Origin: Lachnospiraceae bacterium
Lineage (GTDB): Bacteria > Bacillota > Clostridia > Lachnospirales > Lachnospiraceae
Assembly (NCBI GenBank): GCA_017517305.1
Contig: JAFWZV010000001.1
Span: 1 to 64,000 of the forward strand
Direction: 5' to 3'
DNA: 64,000 bases
The notes below the pieces were generated by a model. The model did not search any database and was not told the origin of the DNA. It worked only from the letters and a program-made list of their open reading frames with translations. A program made the translations under genes and the position numbers. This document shows, piece after piece, positions 15,221-24,169 of the stretch. The first letter of the stretch is position 1, and each line of letters begins with the position of its first letter.

Positions 15221-15553
15221 ATGAGAAAAATTAATTATTACCAGAAGAAATATGATGCTATGGAAATATTTTATGGATGGGTTGACCAAGGAAGTGAATA
15301 TGACATTGCTGTTGAGCAAAGCATATATTATAACCAGGGCATGGAAGAGATAGATGAGATCATATTAAATATAACAATAGCAACTAGATTTGCAAGGTGC
15401 GGAAAAAGGATATCAGAGCAATTCAAGAAACACTTAGAAAGTATTCTACCTAAAGCTAAAATGTTAAACATAAAAGAATATGACTTGACAGATGATGAAA
15501 TAAAAGTTTTTAACGAGGAATTAGCAGAAGTAGAGGCTTTGATGAATTGGTAA
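15221..15553 (+). CDS. hypothetical small protein
   Basis: 110 aa, mostly helical and charged (YYQKKYDAMEIFYGWVDQGS, FKKHLESILPKAKML), without signal peptide or membrane helix. The G-rich site AGAGGGGGGGAG precedes ATG. Family not recognised; size and composition would suit a small regulatory or immunity-type protein, but nothing in it supports a specific role. Confidence 0.6.
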   Translation: MRKINYYQKKYDAMEIFYGWVDQGSEYDIAVEQSIYYNQGMEEIDEIILNITIATRFARCGKRISEQFKKHLESILPKAKMLNIKEYDLTDDEIKVFNEELAEVEALMNW

Positions 15554-15568
15554 TAAGGAGCTATGAAA

Positions 15569-16105
15569 ATGACCAATAAAAGCGTAATAGAAACAATACT
15601 AAATCGCCATAGCTATCGTGGCAAATATAAATCCACACCTGTGCCAAGGGAGGATTTAGTTACAATTATGGAGGCAGGTCTTGCGGCACCATCAGGCTGT
15701 AATAAACAGACTACAAGTCTTATTGCAGTAGATGACCCACAGGTTTTGAAGAAGCTTCACAGTGTAATTCAGCCACCGGTGGGAGAAACTGCGCCGGCTA
15801 TGATATGCGTCCTTACTCAGCGTAAAAATGCCTACAGGGACAAGTGTTTTGCAGTGCAGGATTACTCTGCAGCTATACAGAATATTCTCCTTGCTATAGC
15901 AGCTCTTGGATATGAAAGCTGCTGGTACGAGGGACACATTACAGATGAGGATAGAATCGGTGACCAGATGGCTAAGATATTAAATGTTCCTGAAGGCTAT
16001 GAGCTTGTGTGCTTCTTGCCAGTAGGAGTAGCAGAGGATGAAGTCACAGTGCCTGTTAAGAAAACATTTGAGGAAAGAGCTTGGTTTAACATAAAGGAGG
16101 ATTAG
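15569..16105 (+). CDS. nitroreductase-family protein
   Basis: 178 aa from the second ATG, 8 bases after AAGGAG (the ATG at 15563 lies only 2 bases from it). FMN-binding starts with NRHSYRGKYKSTPV and PSGCNKQTTSL, followed by ILLAIAALGYESCWYEG near residues 105-120. Such enzymes reduce nitro- or quinone compounds with NAD(P)H via FMN. It ends 1 base before the cyclase gene, so the two form an operon. Confidence 0.9.
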   Translation: MTNKSVIETILNRHSYRGKYKSTPVPREDLVTIMEAGLAAPSGCNKQTTSLIAVDDPQVLKKLHSVIQPPVGETAPAMICVLTQRKNAYRDKCFAVQDYSAAIQNILLAIAALGYESCWYEGHITDEDRIGDQMAKILNVPEGYELVCFLPVGVAEDEVTVPVKKTFEERAWFNIKED

Positions 16106-16106
16106 T

Positions 16107-16691
16107 ATGATTTACGATATATCTCAGGAGGTGTTTTCCTGTACAGTATTTCCGGGAGATCCATCTCCTATAGGTAGGAAGATGGAAACCATACAGGGCG
16201 GTGGCGTATGTAATCTGACAGAGCTTACCATGTGTGCTCACAATGGAACTCATGTGGATGCACCATATCATTTTATAGATGAGGGCAAGACCATAGATGA
16301 GATGCCACTGGATGCATTTGTAGGAGATTGCTATGTGGTTCATCATACAGGTGATGTGACTAGGGAAGATGCGGAAAATATATTAGAGAAGGCTAGCGTA
16401 AATGGTGCAGGCAAGAGGCTACTTATAGGCGGAAAGGCAACTGTAACTGCTGATGCGGCAAAGGTATTTGCCAATGCAAAGATTAAGCTTATAGGCAATG
16501 AAAGTCAGACAGTGGGACCTGAGAATGCACCTAAGGAAGTGCATATGATACTGCTTGGTGAGGAGATAGTTTTGCTTGAGGGCATAGTGTTAAAGGATGT
16601 GCCTGAAGGAAAATATCTGCTTAACGCAGCACCACTTAACCTAGGCGGTTGTGATGGAGCACCTTGTAGGGCCATACTTATTAAACAGTAG
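16107..16691 (+). CDS. cyclase-family (kynurenine-formamidase-like) hydrolase
   Basis: 194 aa with the metal-binding signature HNGTHVDAPYHF (about residues 46-57), typical of the metal-dependent cyclase/formamidase family. AGGAGG overlaps the end of the nitroreductase gene. AlkD follows 9 bases later. The exact substrate (formamide or polyketide-like) cannot be told from sequence. Confidence 0.9.
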   Translation: MIYDISQEVFSCTVFPGDPSPIGRKMETIQGGGVCNLTELTMCAHNGTHVDAPYHFIDEGKTIDEMPLDAFVGDCYVVHHTGDVTREDAENILEKASVNGAGKRLLIGGKATVTADAAKVFANAKIKLIGNESQTVGPENAPKEVHMILLGEEIVLLEGIVLKDVPEGKYLLNAAPLNLGGCDGAPCRAILIKQ

Positions 16692-16700
16692 GAGAAAAAT

Positions 16701-17390
16701 ATGACAAATCAAGAAATTAGAACCCGCCTAGAAGCTATGGCGGAAGCAAAATACAAGGAGTTTTCTCAGTCCCTTATACCGGGCAGCAGACCAATACTTG
16801 GAGTGAGAATTCCTGCCCTTAGGAATTTGGCTAAAGAACTTGCAAAGGGTGATTGGAAAACATATCTGGATAACGCAGTGGATAACAGCTTTGAGGAGGT
16901 GAATCTTCAGGGCTTTGTAATTGGCTACGTCAAAAGTGACTACCAAACCCTGCTACCATATATCAAGAATTATGTGGCGAAAATCAATGACTGGTCTTTG
17001 TGTGACGGTTTCTGTGCCACACTAAAAATCACCAAAAAATACAAATCGGAATTTAAGGAGCTACTTGAGGAGTATGCCCATAAGGACACTGAATTCGATC
17101 AGCGTTTTGTGGCTATTATGCTTATGGATTATTATCTTGAGGACGAGGATATTGACGAGACACTGGCTATGCTAGATGCCCTAAAGCATGACAGCTACTA
17201 TCGTAAAATGGGCGTAGCTTGGGCAGTGGCTACGGCTATGGCAAAGCAGAGGGAGAAGACTCTGACGTATATGCAACCAGGTAATAACACCCTGGATGAC
17301 TGGACCTATAATAAGTCTATACAGAAGATGATAGAGTCTTACAGAATTAGTGATGAAGACAAGATAATGCTGAGAAGCATGAAAAGATAA
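16701..17390 (+). CDS. AlkD-like DNA alkylation repair protein
   Basis: 229 aa of HEAT-like helical pairs. GSRPILGVRIPALRNLAKEL near the start, DNSFEEVNLQGFVIGYVK and NDWSLCDGFCATLK in the middle, and WAVATAMAKQREKTLTYM near the end are characteristic of AlkD-type DNA glycosylases that excise alkylated bases. It is last in the nitroreductase-cyclase-AlkD operon. Confidence 0.9.
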   Translation: MTNQEIRTRLEAMAEAKYKEFSQSLIPGSRPILGVRIPALRNLAKELAKGDWKTYLDNAVDNSFEEVNLQGFVIGYVKSDYQTLLPYIKNYVAKINDWSLCDGFCATLKITKKYKSEFKELLEEYAHKDTEFDQRFVAIMLMDYYLEDEDIDETLAMLDALKHDSYYRKMGVAWAVATAMAKQREKTLTYMQPGNNTLDDWTYNKSIQKMIESYRISDEDKIMLRSMKR

Positions 17391-17497
17391 AAATGATGAA
17401 TGGTATTGAGATGATTTGAGGTAATTTCACTACTAAAAAGCTTAATAAAAGGCATAAAAAAATCATAGAAGAAATATGACATAATATAATGGTAAAG

Positions 17498-17551
17498 ATG
17501 AGAGGAATATGGATTGGTTTACATAACAATTTGTGATTCCTCTCATTTTTT
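17498..17551 (+). terminator. terminator between alkD and the GH13 gene
   Basis: ATGAGAGGAAT (17498-17508) pairs with ATTCCTCTCAT (17536-17546), followed by a T-run. A TATAAT at 17485-17490 stands immediately before it without a good -35, so an attenuated leader is possible but unproven. Confidence 0.75.
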
Positions 17552-17610
17552 GGTATCATATTAACACTTGATGAGAACGAGGAATACAAACAACTAGGAG
17601 GACTAAAATT

Positions 17611-19443
17611 ATGGCATGGTATGATAACTCATGTTTTTATCACATTTATCCTTTGGGAATGGCTGGAGCACCGGCGCTTAATGACTACAGTGAGCCAGTG
17701 GAGAGACTTAATAAGCTTCTCCCATGGATAGAGCATATTAAGAATATAGGATGTAACGCACTTTATATTGGACCACTTTTTGAATCAGTTGGTCACGGTT
17801 ATGAGACCACAGATTATAAGAAGCTAGACAGCAGACTTGGAACTAATGATACACTTAAGAATTTTGTAAATGAATGTCACAAGGCAGGCATCAAGGTCAT
17901 TTTCGACGGTGTATTTAACCATACAGGAAGAGACTTCTTCGCATTTAAGGATATTCAGGCTAATAGAGAAAATTCAGCCTATAAGGATTGGTATTGCAAT
18001 GTAAACTTCTGGGGCAATAACGAGTACAATGATGGCTTCTCCTACGATAACTGGGGTGGCTACAACCTGCTTGCAAAGCTTAATCAGAAGAATCCTGCGG
18101 TTAAGGATTACATTTGCGATGTGATTAGATTCTGGGTTAAGGAATTTGATGTGGACGGAATTCGTCTTGATGCTGCCGATGTTCTTGACTTTGATTTTAT
18201 GAAGGACCTAAGAAGAGTGGCAAATGAAGTGAAGCCTGAGTTTTGGCTTATGGGTGAGGTTATCCACGGCAATTACGCACGTTGGGTCAATGAGAGCACA
18301 CTTCACTCTGTAACAAATTATGCTATGCACAAGGCTCTTTATTCAGGACATAATGACCACAATTATTTCGAGATTGCCCACACTGTAAAGTACCTTTCAG
18401 GTATGTGTGGCAACAACTTAAAGCTTTATAACTTCGTGGATAATCACGATGTGGAGCGTATTAATTCAAAGCTTACAAACAAGGCTAATTACAACCCTGT
18501 ACACGTGCTGATGTATACTATGCCTGGAGTTCCATCTATTTACTATGGTTCAGAGTTTGGTATCGAGGGTGTAAAGGGCTGGGGCACAGATGCTCCACTT
18601 CGTCCTGAGCTTAACTTTGAAGAGTATCAGGAGAAGGCTAAGACTAACCCTTGTGTAAAGCTTATCTCTGCTCTTGGTAAGATTCGTCAGGAGACAGAGG
18701 AGTTAAATTGCGGAGAGTACAAGGAGCTTGTTCTTACCAACAAGCAGTTCTCCTTCGCTAGAAATCATAATGGCAGCAGTGTAATAATCACTGTTAATAA
18801 TGATGAGGCAGATGCAACTATGACTGTTCAGGCAGGCAATTGCGCTGAGTATATTGGTGCTATTACAGGAGTTAAGGTTCCTGTTCAAAATGGATGCATA
18901 ACAGTATCTTTGAAGGCAAATTCAGGAGAAATCTGGAGACCAGCAGATAAGTATGCAGATAGTGCGCCAAAGGTTGCGGTGGATGAATCAGTGGTTGAAC
19001 CTACGGCTGAGGTGGATGCTGTACCTGTAGTAGAGACTGTAGTTGAAGAAACTGCTATGCCTATAGTAGAGCCTGTAGTAGAAGCTGAGGCAGAGAGTAC
19101 TATCGAATCAGAAGCAATTGAAGAAAATGTAGTATCGATAGAAGAAACTGTAGCTCCTGTAGAAAAAGCTGTGGTAGAGGGAAATGTGGAAAATGATATA
19201 GAGTCAGTAAAAGAGGAAGCTAAAGCTGAGGAAGAAGTAGTAGTAGAGACTACCAAGGAAGAACTTAAGAAAACAGTTGTCATCCCAGCAAATAAATCCT
19301 ACGAGGAAATGACTGTAGAAGAGCTCCAGCAGGTAATACTTGGTAAGATGGCTAAAAATGGTCCTGTAACTGAATATATGGAGAAGACTGTTTATGACAA
19401 TACACATCAGGGTTCATTAGTGACTTGGGCGAAGAGTTTTTAA
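17611..19443 (+). CDS. GH13 alpha-amylase-family enzyme with acidic low-complexity tail
   Basis: 610 aa, no signal peptide, so probably intracellular. GH13 regions: I FDGVFNHTGR, II DGIRLDAADV (nucleophile Asp), III MGEVIHGNY (acid Glu), IV FVDNHDVERI; a small C-terminal beta domain ends near residue 450. Residues ~455-560 are a Glu/Val/Ala-rich linker (e.g. VDAVPVVETVVEETAMP). A ~50-residue C-terminal module follows (from SYEEMTVEELQQVILGKM). It acts on maltodextrin-like glucans; exact specificity unknown. AGGAGG precedes ATG. Confidence 0.92.
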   Translation: MAWYDNSCFYHIYPLGMAGAPALNDYSEPVERLNKLLPWIEHIKNIGCNALYIGPLFESVGHGYETTDYKKLDSRLGTNDTLKNFVNECHKAGIKVIFDGVFNHTGRDFFAFKDIQANRENSAYKDWYCNVNFWGNNEYNDGFSYDNWGGYNLLAKLNQKNPAVKDYICDVIRFWVKEFDVDGIRLDAADVLDFDFMKDLRRVANEVKPEFWLMGEVIHGNYARWVNESTLHSVTNYAMHKALYSGHNDHNYFEIAHTVKYLSGMCGNNLKLYNFVDNHDVERINSKLTNKANYNPVHVLMYTMPGVPSIYYGSEFGIEGVKGWGTDAPLRPELNFEEYQEKAKTNPCVKLISALGKIRQETEELNCGEYKELVLTNKQFSFARNHNGSSVIITVNNDEADATMTVQAGNCAEYIGAITGVKVPVQNGCITVSLKANSGEIWRPADKYADSAPKVAVDESVVEPTAEVDAVPVVETVVEETAMPIVEPVVEAEAESTIESEAIEENVVSIEETVAPVEKAVVEGNVENDIESVKEEAKAEEEVVVETTKEELKKTVVIPANKSYEEMTVEELQQVILGKMAKNGPVTEYMEKTVYDNTHQGSLVTWAKSF

Positions 19444-19470
19444 AGATAATATATTTTTATGAGAGCTTAT

Positions 19471-19507
19471 ACCTCCTGCAAATCATAGTATTTGCGGGAG
19501 GTTTTCT
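19471..19507 (+). terminator. terminator of the GH13 gene
   Basis: ACCTCCTGCAAAT (19471-19483) pairs with ATTTGCGGGAGGT (19490-19502) with one G-T pair, followed by TTTTC. Confidence 0.85.
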
Positions 19508-19559
19508 TAATTTAGATTGAGATAAAAGGTGGTTGTCAAAATATATTTGAAAAAATGTG

Positions 19560-19620
19560 TTGACAAATACTGGAGAACGAATTATAGTACTATTGTACTA
19601 ATCGAGTAGTACAATAGTAC
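19560..19620 (+). promoter_or_regulatory. promoter and palindromic operator of the GntR-ABC operon
   Basis: TTGACA (19560-19565), 17 bases, TATAGT (19583-19588). A perfect 14-bp inverted repeat (GTACTATTGTACTA at 19587-19600, TAGTACAATAGTAC at 19607-19620) overlaps the -10 and start site. This is where a GntR dimer would repress its own operon. Confidence 0.8.
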
Positions 19621-19662
19621 AAATGGCGCGAAGAAGATTAATATACATAAGGAGGTGGATAC

Positions 19663-20031
19663 ATGCCGTGGAAATTTGATGCTAATTCTCCGATTTATCT
19701 TCAGATAATGGATGAGCTAAAGCTGAAGATAGCTAAAGGAGAACTGAACCCGGGCGATAAGGTTCCGGCAGTAAGGGAGCTTGCTATTATAGCAGGAGTA
19801 AATCCCAATACTATGCAAAAGGCGTTGTCTGAGCTAGAGAGGGAAGGCGTGCTTTATTCCCAGAGAACATCGGGGAGATTTGTTGCAGAGCTGGGTAATG
19901 GGCAGGCAGATATAAGACAGGGCATTTACAAACAATATATGGACACATTTGTAAGGGGAATGCGGGAACTTGGATTTGCAAATGATGACATAATTAAAAT
20001 ATTGGAGAAATATTTTGACGAGGAGGAATAA
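19663..20031 (+). CDS. GntR-family (YtrA subfamily) repressor
   Basis: 122 aa. Winged helix over residues 8-75 (PIYLQIMDELKLKIAKGELN, NPNTMQKALSELEREGVLYS), then a short ~45-residue helical tail as in the YtrA subgroup, which lacks a large ligand domain. AAGGAGG precedes ATG. The gene overlaps the operator's own operon and is followed after 3 bases by its ABC transporter, so it most likely represses it, possibly in response to envelope stress. Confidence 0.92.
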   Translation: MPWKFDANSPIYLQIMDELKLKIAKGELNPGDKVPAVRELAIIAGVNPNTMQKALSELEREGVLYSQRTSGRFVAELGNGQADIRQGIYKQYMDTFVRGMRELGFANDDIIKILEKYFDEEE

Positions 20032-20034
20032 TTA

Positions 20035-20736
20035 ATGAATTATTTGGTTGATATAACAGGTGTAAGAAAAGCCTACGGTAAAAATGTTGTTGTATTTGAT
20101 GGGCTTGGCTTAAAGATAAATGCGGGAAAAATAATAGGCTTACTAGGACCCAACGGAAGTGGCAAGACCACTCTTATTAAGCTTTTGGCAGGATTGCTTA
20201 AGGAGGATACGGGAACCATTTTAATCGATGGGAAGCAGGTTGGTCCAGAGTCCAAGGCTGTAGTGTCCTATCTTCCTGAGAGGACATATTTTAATGAAGG
20301 ACTTAAGGTAAAGCAGCTTATAAATATGTTTAAGGATTTCTATGCTGATTTCGATGAGACAAGAGCCTACGAGATGATGTCGCTTCTCAATATTGATACT
20401 AATACAGTACTTAAGAAGCTTTCAAAGGGTAATAAGGAGAAGGTTCAGCTTATTATGGTAATGAGCCGACGTGCAAAGCTATATCTACTTGATGAGCCGA
20501 TTGCGGGAGTTGACCCAGCTGCTAGAGATTACATATTACAGACAATACTCACTAACTATGATAAAGAGGCTTCGATCATTATATCTACGCATCTTATTCA
20601 GGATATTGAAAATATTTTGGATGACGTAATATTTATCAAGCAGGGGCAGATTGTGGCATATAACAGCGCAGATGCTCTAAGACAAGATAAAGGTCAGTCT
20701 ATAGATGAGATATTCAGGGAGGTGTTCAGATGTTAG
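20035..20736 (+). CDS. ABC transporter ATP-binding protein
   Basis: 233 aa. Walker A GPNGSGKTTLIKL (near residue 38), signature LSKGN (degenerate LSGGQ), Walker B LYLLDEPIAGVDP and switch His in IISTHLI. This resembles the YtrB/bacitracin-type exporters governed by YtrA-like repressors. Its last bases overlap the permease start by 7, so translation is coupled. Confidence 0.93.
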   Translation: MNYLVDITGVRKAYGKNVVVFDGLGLKINAGKIIGLLGPNGSGKTTLIKLLAGLLKEDTGTILIDGKQVGPESKAVVSYLPERTYFNEGLKVKQLINMFKDFYADFDETRAYEMMSLLNIDTNTVLKKLSKGNKEKVQLIMVMSRRAKLYLLDEPIAGVDPAARDYILQTILTNYDKEASIIISTHLIQDIENILDDVIFIKQGQIVAYNSADALRQDKGQSIDEIFREVFRC

Positions 20737-21491
20737 GAAAGCTTATTAAAAATGAATTTGTACAAAGATATAAGACTGTATGTGGTATCTACCTGATGGT
20801 ACTTGCCACTAGTATAGTGGAAAATATAGCTCGTTTAGTATACGACAATACAGAAAGTGATGTGATTGATAATTTATACCGCATAATTACTGTATCATTT
20901 ATGCTGGTATTCATAGGAAGTGCCGTTATGGTAGTGCTTCTTAGTTTTCTGGATTACAACAAAAGACTATTTAAGGATCAGGGATATCTGACTCATACCT
21001 TACCTGTTAAACCATCAACTATGCTTTTTGCTAGAGTTGTATGTGATCTTGCGATTTGTCTTAGTGTGGTGGTTGTATATCCATTCTGCTTTTCAATTGC
21101 AATAAGAAATTTTGATATGCTAAAGGATGTGTTTGATATATTCAATGAATTGTTCCTGCAACTGTCAGATTCTGAAATGCTTGAAATTTTTATTTCTGCT
21201 ATGGTAATGCTGTTCTTCATATTGCTGTTTTCTATATGGTTATATTACTTTGCATATGCAGCTGGACACAGCTTTAAAAAGAACAAGAGGGTTATGTCAG
21301 TGGTAATCTATATTGCAATATTTGCCATAAGTGAAGTGATACTTTCTCTTGTATCTACATGGGTAGAGAAGCTTGTAAATGTTCAAGACTTAACCGCTGT
21401 CATTATCCATGCCGTGGTATTTGCAATATATACTGTCTTATGTTTTATAGGTACTGCAACCGTATGCAAGAATCACCTCAACCTAGAGTAA
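20730..21491 (+). CDS. ABC-2-type permease
   Basis: 253 aa with about six membrane helices (near residues 20-38, 55-77, 98-120, 150-175, 190-212, 225-245). Partner of the upstream ATPase. The first residues MLGKLIKNEFVQRYKT have the amphipathic coupling helix common in such permeases. The substrate is unknown; context with a YtrA repressor suggests envelope-stress or peptide export. Confidence 0.88.
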   Translation: MLGKLIKNEFVQRYKTVCGIYLMVLATSIVENIARLVYDNTESDVIDNLYRIITVSFMLVFIGSAVMVVLLSFLDYNKRLFKDQGYLTHTLPVKPSTMLFARVVCDLAICLSVVVVYPFCFSIAIRNFDMLKDVFDIFNELFLQLSDSEMLEIFISAMVMLFFILLFSIWLYYFAYAAGHSFKKNKRVMSVVIYIAIFAISEVILSLVSTWVEKLVNVQDLTAVIIHAVVFAIYTVLCFIGTATVCKNHLNLE

Positions 21492-21525
21492 AACGAATAA
21501 ATTATATTATAGGATATTCATTTGC

Positions 21526-21570
21526 AATCTTATAGGAAAGCTTCTTGTAGCAAGTCGTCATACTAAAGTA
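21526..21570 (-). pseudogene. fragment of a glycosyltransferase 3' region
   Basis: About 40 bases repeat, with several changes, the sequence at 21796-21835 inside the glycosyltransferase gene. On the minus strand it reads TTCYKKLSYK against AACYKELSYK. A remnant of a duplicated copy. Confidence 0.6.
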
Positions 21571-21597
21571 AAAAATCGAAGTTACGTATATAAAAAT

Positions 21598-21650
21598 AAC
21601 GCTAAATTAATGAAAATTACCAATGTAATTGTCATTGATTTAGCGTTTTA
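21598..21650. terminator. terminator hairpin between convergent genes
   Basis: AACGCTAAATTAATGA (21598-21613) pairs with TCATTGATTTAGCGTT (21632-21647), with a nested AATTAC/GTAATT stem, then TTTT. It can serve the + strand ABC operon. Confidence 0.8.
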
Positions 21651-21697
21651 TATTGCAAAAAAGCAAGGGACAGGGTGAATGCAGAAGTCAGACCATA

Positions 21698-22762
21698 TTA
21701 CAGTTCCTCCGGCATCTCCCATTTATCAGCCTGTTCCTCCAACTTTTCGGCTTCAGCGATATATTGTCTTGCCATCATAGGATCAGTATTAGCCACTTTA
21801 TAGGAAAGCTCCTTGTAGCAGGCTGCCATACGAAGCAGTGGCAGGTCTCCTGAACTTCGTACATACACAAAGCTTTCAGTCTCAGTAGCTGCATTTTGGA
21901 ACCATATAGCTGCCTCATCAAAGTCTCCATGTGCGAAGAAATATTCTCCAAGCTCTATGCAAATCTCAGCGCATGGAGTGGTAGCAATATTTTTAAGACA
22001 AATCTTGAAAAATTCATCTGAATCACCGGATAATCTGTAGCATCTTGCTAACACGCAACCAGCCTCATCTCTTTCGTCCTGAGAGCGCATGGAATCCTTC
22101 ATAGTTGCTTCAAATACGTGAGTTGCCTTAAGAAAATCCGTATCATCTCCAGCTATAAAAAGTTCCTTTGCATACATACCATGCAGTTTTTTGGAAAATG
22201 GTTTTCCTGAATCAAAGGTATCTAGCAACACCGCTAAATCACGCTTGGCATGATTTCCATGAGCCTTGTGCATAATTTCTATGTCACTGTCATACACTAT
22301 AGGGTCAAGCTGTACAGTTTCGTGAATAGGATCAACCCATTTCAGAGTTCTAAGTCTTTTATAAAGCTTAGGTCTAAGCTCGATTTTGGAGTTATATGCA
22401 GTGTTGGTGTCCATATAATTAACATATTTCATAGTGACCACATCAATTTCAGGAAGTATAACCTGTTTAAGCTGCATAAACTTAGCTTGATTAGCTTTGT
22501 CAATGATTTCGTCAGCATCGGCGGAATAAACATAATCCCCAGTTGCTTTGGAAAATGCAAAATTTCTAGCTGCAGCAAAATCATTTCTCCATGGGTAGTC
22601 GTATATTTTATCGGTGTATTCTGCTGCAACATCCTTGGTGTCGTCCTTAGAACCTGTGTCAACAATGATGATTTCGTCGGCTATGCATGTAAGAGAATCT
22701 AAACAAGCTCCAAGTCTCATTCCTTCGTCTTTTACTATCATACAAACAGATATTTTAATCAT
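21698..22762 (-). CDS. family 2 glycosyltransferase with TPR-like C-terminus
   Basis: 354 aa on the minus strand, started at ATG 22762 behind AAAGGA (an upstream in-frame TTG is less likely). N-terminal GT2 domain: ISVCMIVKDEGMRLGACLDS, IIIVDTGSKDDT and the metal-binding DADE in YVYSADADEIID. The C-terminal ~150 residues are helical repeats (CVLARCYRLSGDSDEFF, GEYFFAHGDFDEAAIWF) resembling TPRs. Likely transfers a sugar in surface polysaccharide or glycoprotein synthesis. It stands alone, opposite to its neighbours. Confidence 0.9.
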   Translation of the reverse strand: MIKISVCMIVKDEGMRLGACLDSLTCIADEIIIVDTGSKDDTKDVAAEYTDKIYDYPWRNDFAAARNFAFSKATGDYVYSADADEIIDKANQAKFMQLKQVILPEIDVVTMKYVNYMDTNTAYNSKIELRPKLYKRLRTLKWVDPIHETVQLDPIVYDSDIEIMHKAHGNHAKRDLAVLLDTFDSGKPFSKKLHGMYAKELFIAGDDTDFLKATHVFEATMKDSMRSQDERDEAGCVLARCYRLSGDSDEFFKICLKNIATTPCAEICIELGEYFFAHGDFDEAAIWFQNAATETESFVYVRSSGDLPLLRMAACYKELSYKVANTDPMMARQYIAEAEKLEEQADKWEMPEEL

Positions 22763-23113
22763 AGGCAAATCCTTTCGTAAGTAATTGTGTTCATAGGCAA
22801 AGCTTTGTTTTGTCTATGGTGTTTCGACAAAAATTCAAATTCATATGTGCTATAGTGCATCTTGATGTAGTATTACTTGAATTAATAATATTATAGCAAA
22901 GTTGGCAAATAGGGTAAAGATGATAAATTATACCTTTTTTACTTAAAAACCCCTTGACATAAATGGCAAAAACTCGTAACATAGTATCGAAAACTACGTT
23001 ATGTAGAAACGAAGTTGCATGATTGGGAGTTTGTATTTTTTTGTAGTTGACTTCCATATAGTAGACTTCAAGTAATACAGATTAAGAATACATAGAAAAA
23101 TGTGAGGTAAGCT
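22763..23113. other. divergent intergenic region with promoter for degV-like gene
   Basis: No gene in about 350 bases. On the + strand, TTGACA (22954-22959), 17 bases, then TAACAT (22977-22982) is a likely promoter, giving a leader of about 125 bases before the DegV gene. On the minus strand a TATAATATT near 22880 may drive the glycosyltransferase. No riboswitch was recognised. Confidence 0.5.
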
Positions 23114-24001
23114 ATGGGAGATTATATTATTAGTGCCTGCTCAACAGCAGACTTAACTAAGGAGCAGTTCGAGAAGTTTGATATAAAGTATATTTATTTT
23201 CATTATTTTTTAGATGATGTACAGTATCCGGATGATCTGGGACAAACTATGTCCTTTGATGAATTCTATAAGAAGATGGCGAATGGTTCAGATACTAGAA
23301 CCTCACAGGTAAATGTTGATGAGTTTATAGAATTTTTCACACCATACCTTGAGGCGGGTAAGGATGTTCTTCACCTTACACTTTCATCAGGTATTTCTGG
23401 AGTATATAACTCAGCTATGATTGCTAAGCAGGAGTTAGAGGAAAAGTTCCCTGACAGAAAAATTATAGTAATTGATTCCCTTTGTGCATCAGCAGGCTAT
23501 GGTCTTCTTATGGCTGAACTTGCAGAGAAAAGAGATGCAGGAGCTACTATAGATGAGTTGGAGGCTTGGGCTAATGCTAATCTAATGAAGATGAATCACT
23601 GGGTTTTGGTTTCTGACCTTAAGTATTTGGTTAAGGGTGGTAGACTATCTAAGACATCAGGCTTCTTTGGTACTATGCTTAATATTTGTCCTATAATTAA
23701 TGTTAATAGCGAGGGTAAGCTTATTGCCAGAGAGAAGATTAGAACTAAGAAGAAGGCTATAAAGCGTATGGTAGAGCTTATGGAGGAGCAGGCTGAGGGT
23801 GGTCTTGACTACTCAGGAAAGTGTTACATTTCACAGTCCGCATGCATGGAGGATGCTAGAGAGGTAGCAGATTTAATCGAGGCGAAGTTCCCTAAGCTTA
23901 ATGGTAAGGTTGTAATTAATAGTATAGGTACAGTTATCGGTAGTCATACAGGTCCTGGAACAATAGCTTTGTTCTTCTGGGGCAAGGAGAGAACGCCATA
24001 G
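23114..24001 (+). CDS. DegV-family fatty-acid-binding protein
   Basis: 295 aa. DegV signature pieces: TRTSQVNVDEFIEFF (near residue 62), LTLSSGISGVYNSAMIA (near 90) and KYLVKGGRLSKTSGF. In Firmicutes these proteins (FakB) present fatty acids to the FakA kinase for phospholipid synthesis. No fakA is in the window, so its partner lies elsewhere. GAGG precedes ATG. Confidence 0.92.
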   Translation: MGDYIISACSTADLTKEQFEKFDIKYIYFHYFLDDVQYPDDLGQTMSFDEFYKKMANGSDTRTSQVNVDEFIEFFTPYLEAGKDVLHLTLSSGISGVYNSAMIAKQELEEKFPDRKIIVIDSLCASAGYGLLMAELAEKRDAGATIDELEAWANANLMKMNHWVLVSDLKYLVKGGRLSKTSGFFGTMLNICPIINVNSEGKLIAREKIRTKKKAIKRMVELMEEQAEGGLDYSGKCYISQSACMEDAREVADLIEAKFPKLNGKVVINSIGTVIGSHTGPGTIALFFWGKERTP

Positions 24002-24040
24002 AGTGTGCTGATATAGTTTGAAATATCATATTAGTGATGG

Positions 24041-24078
24041 AATCCACTGACCTATTGGTCGGTGGATTTGTTGTTTTT
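24041..24078 (+). terminator. terminator of the DegV gene
   Basis: AATCCACTGACC (24041-24052) pairs with GGTCGGTGGATT (24057-24068), followed by a T-rich run. A 72-codon frame across it (from 24034) is therefore considered spurious. Confidence 0.8.
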
Positions 24079-24169
24079 ATTCTGTTGGCTACGATTATAT
24101 GGGCATATATAAAATTAATCATATATGTTGCCCGGAAAATTATGTGTTATATGTTCCAAACTCATGAAA

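Noticed and set aside
1-17400. Integron cassette array
   Set aside because: Many small genes on one strand, but no attC-like sites between each gene and no integrase; only three related cassettes recur.
22763-23113. Riboswitch before the DegV gene
   Set aside because: A leader of about 125 bases is likely, but no known riboswitch motif or terminator/antiterminator pair was seen.
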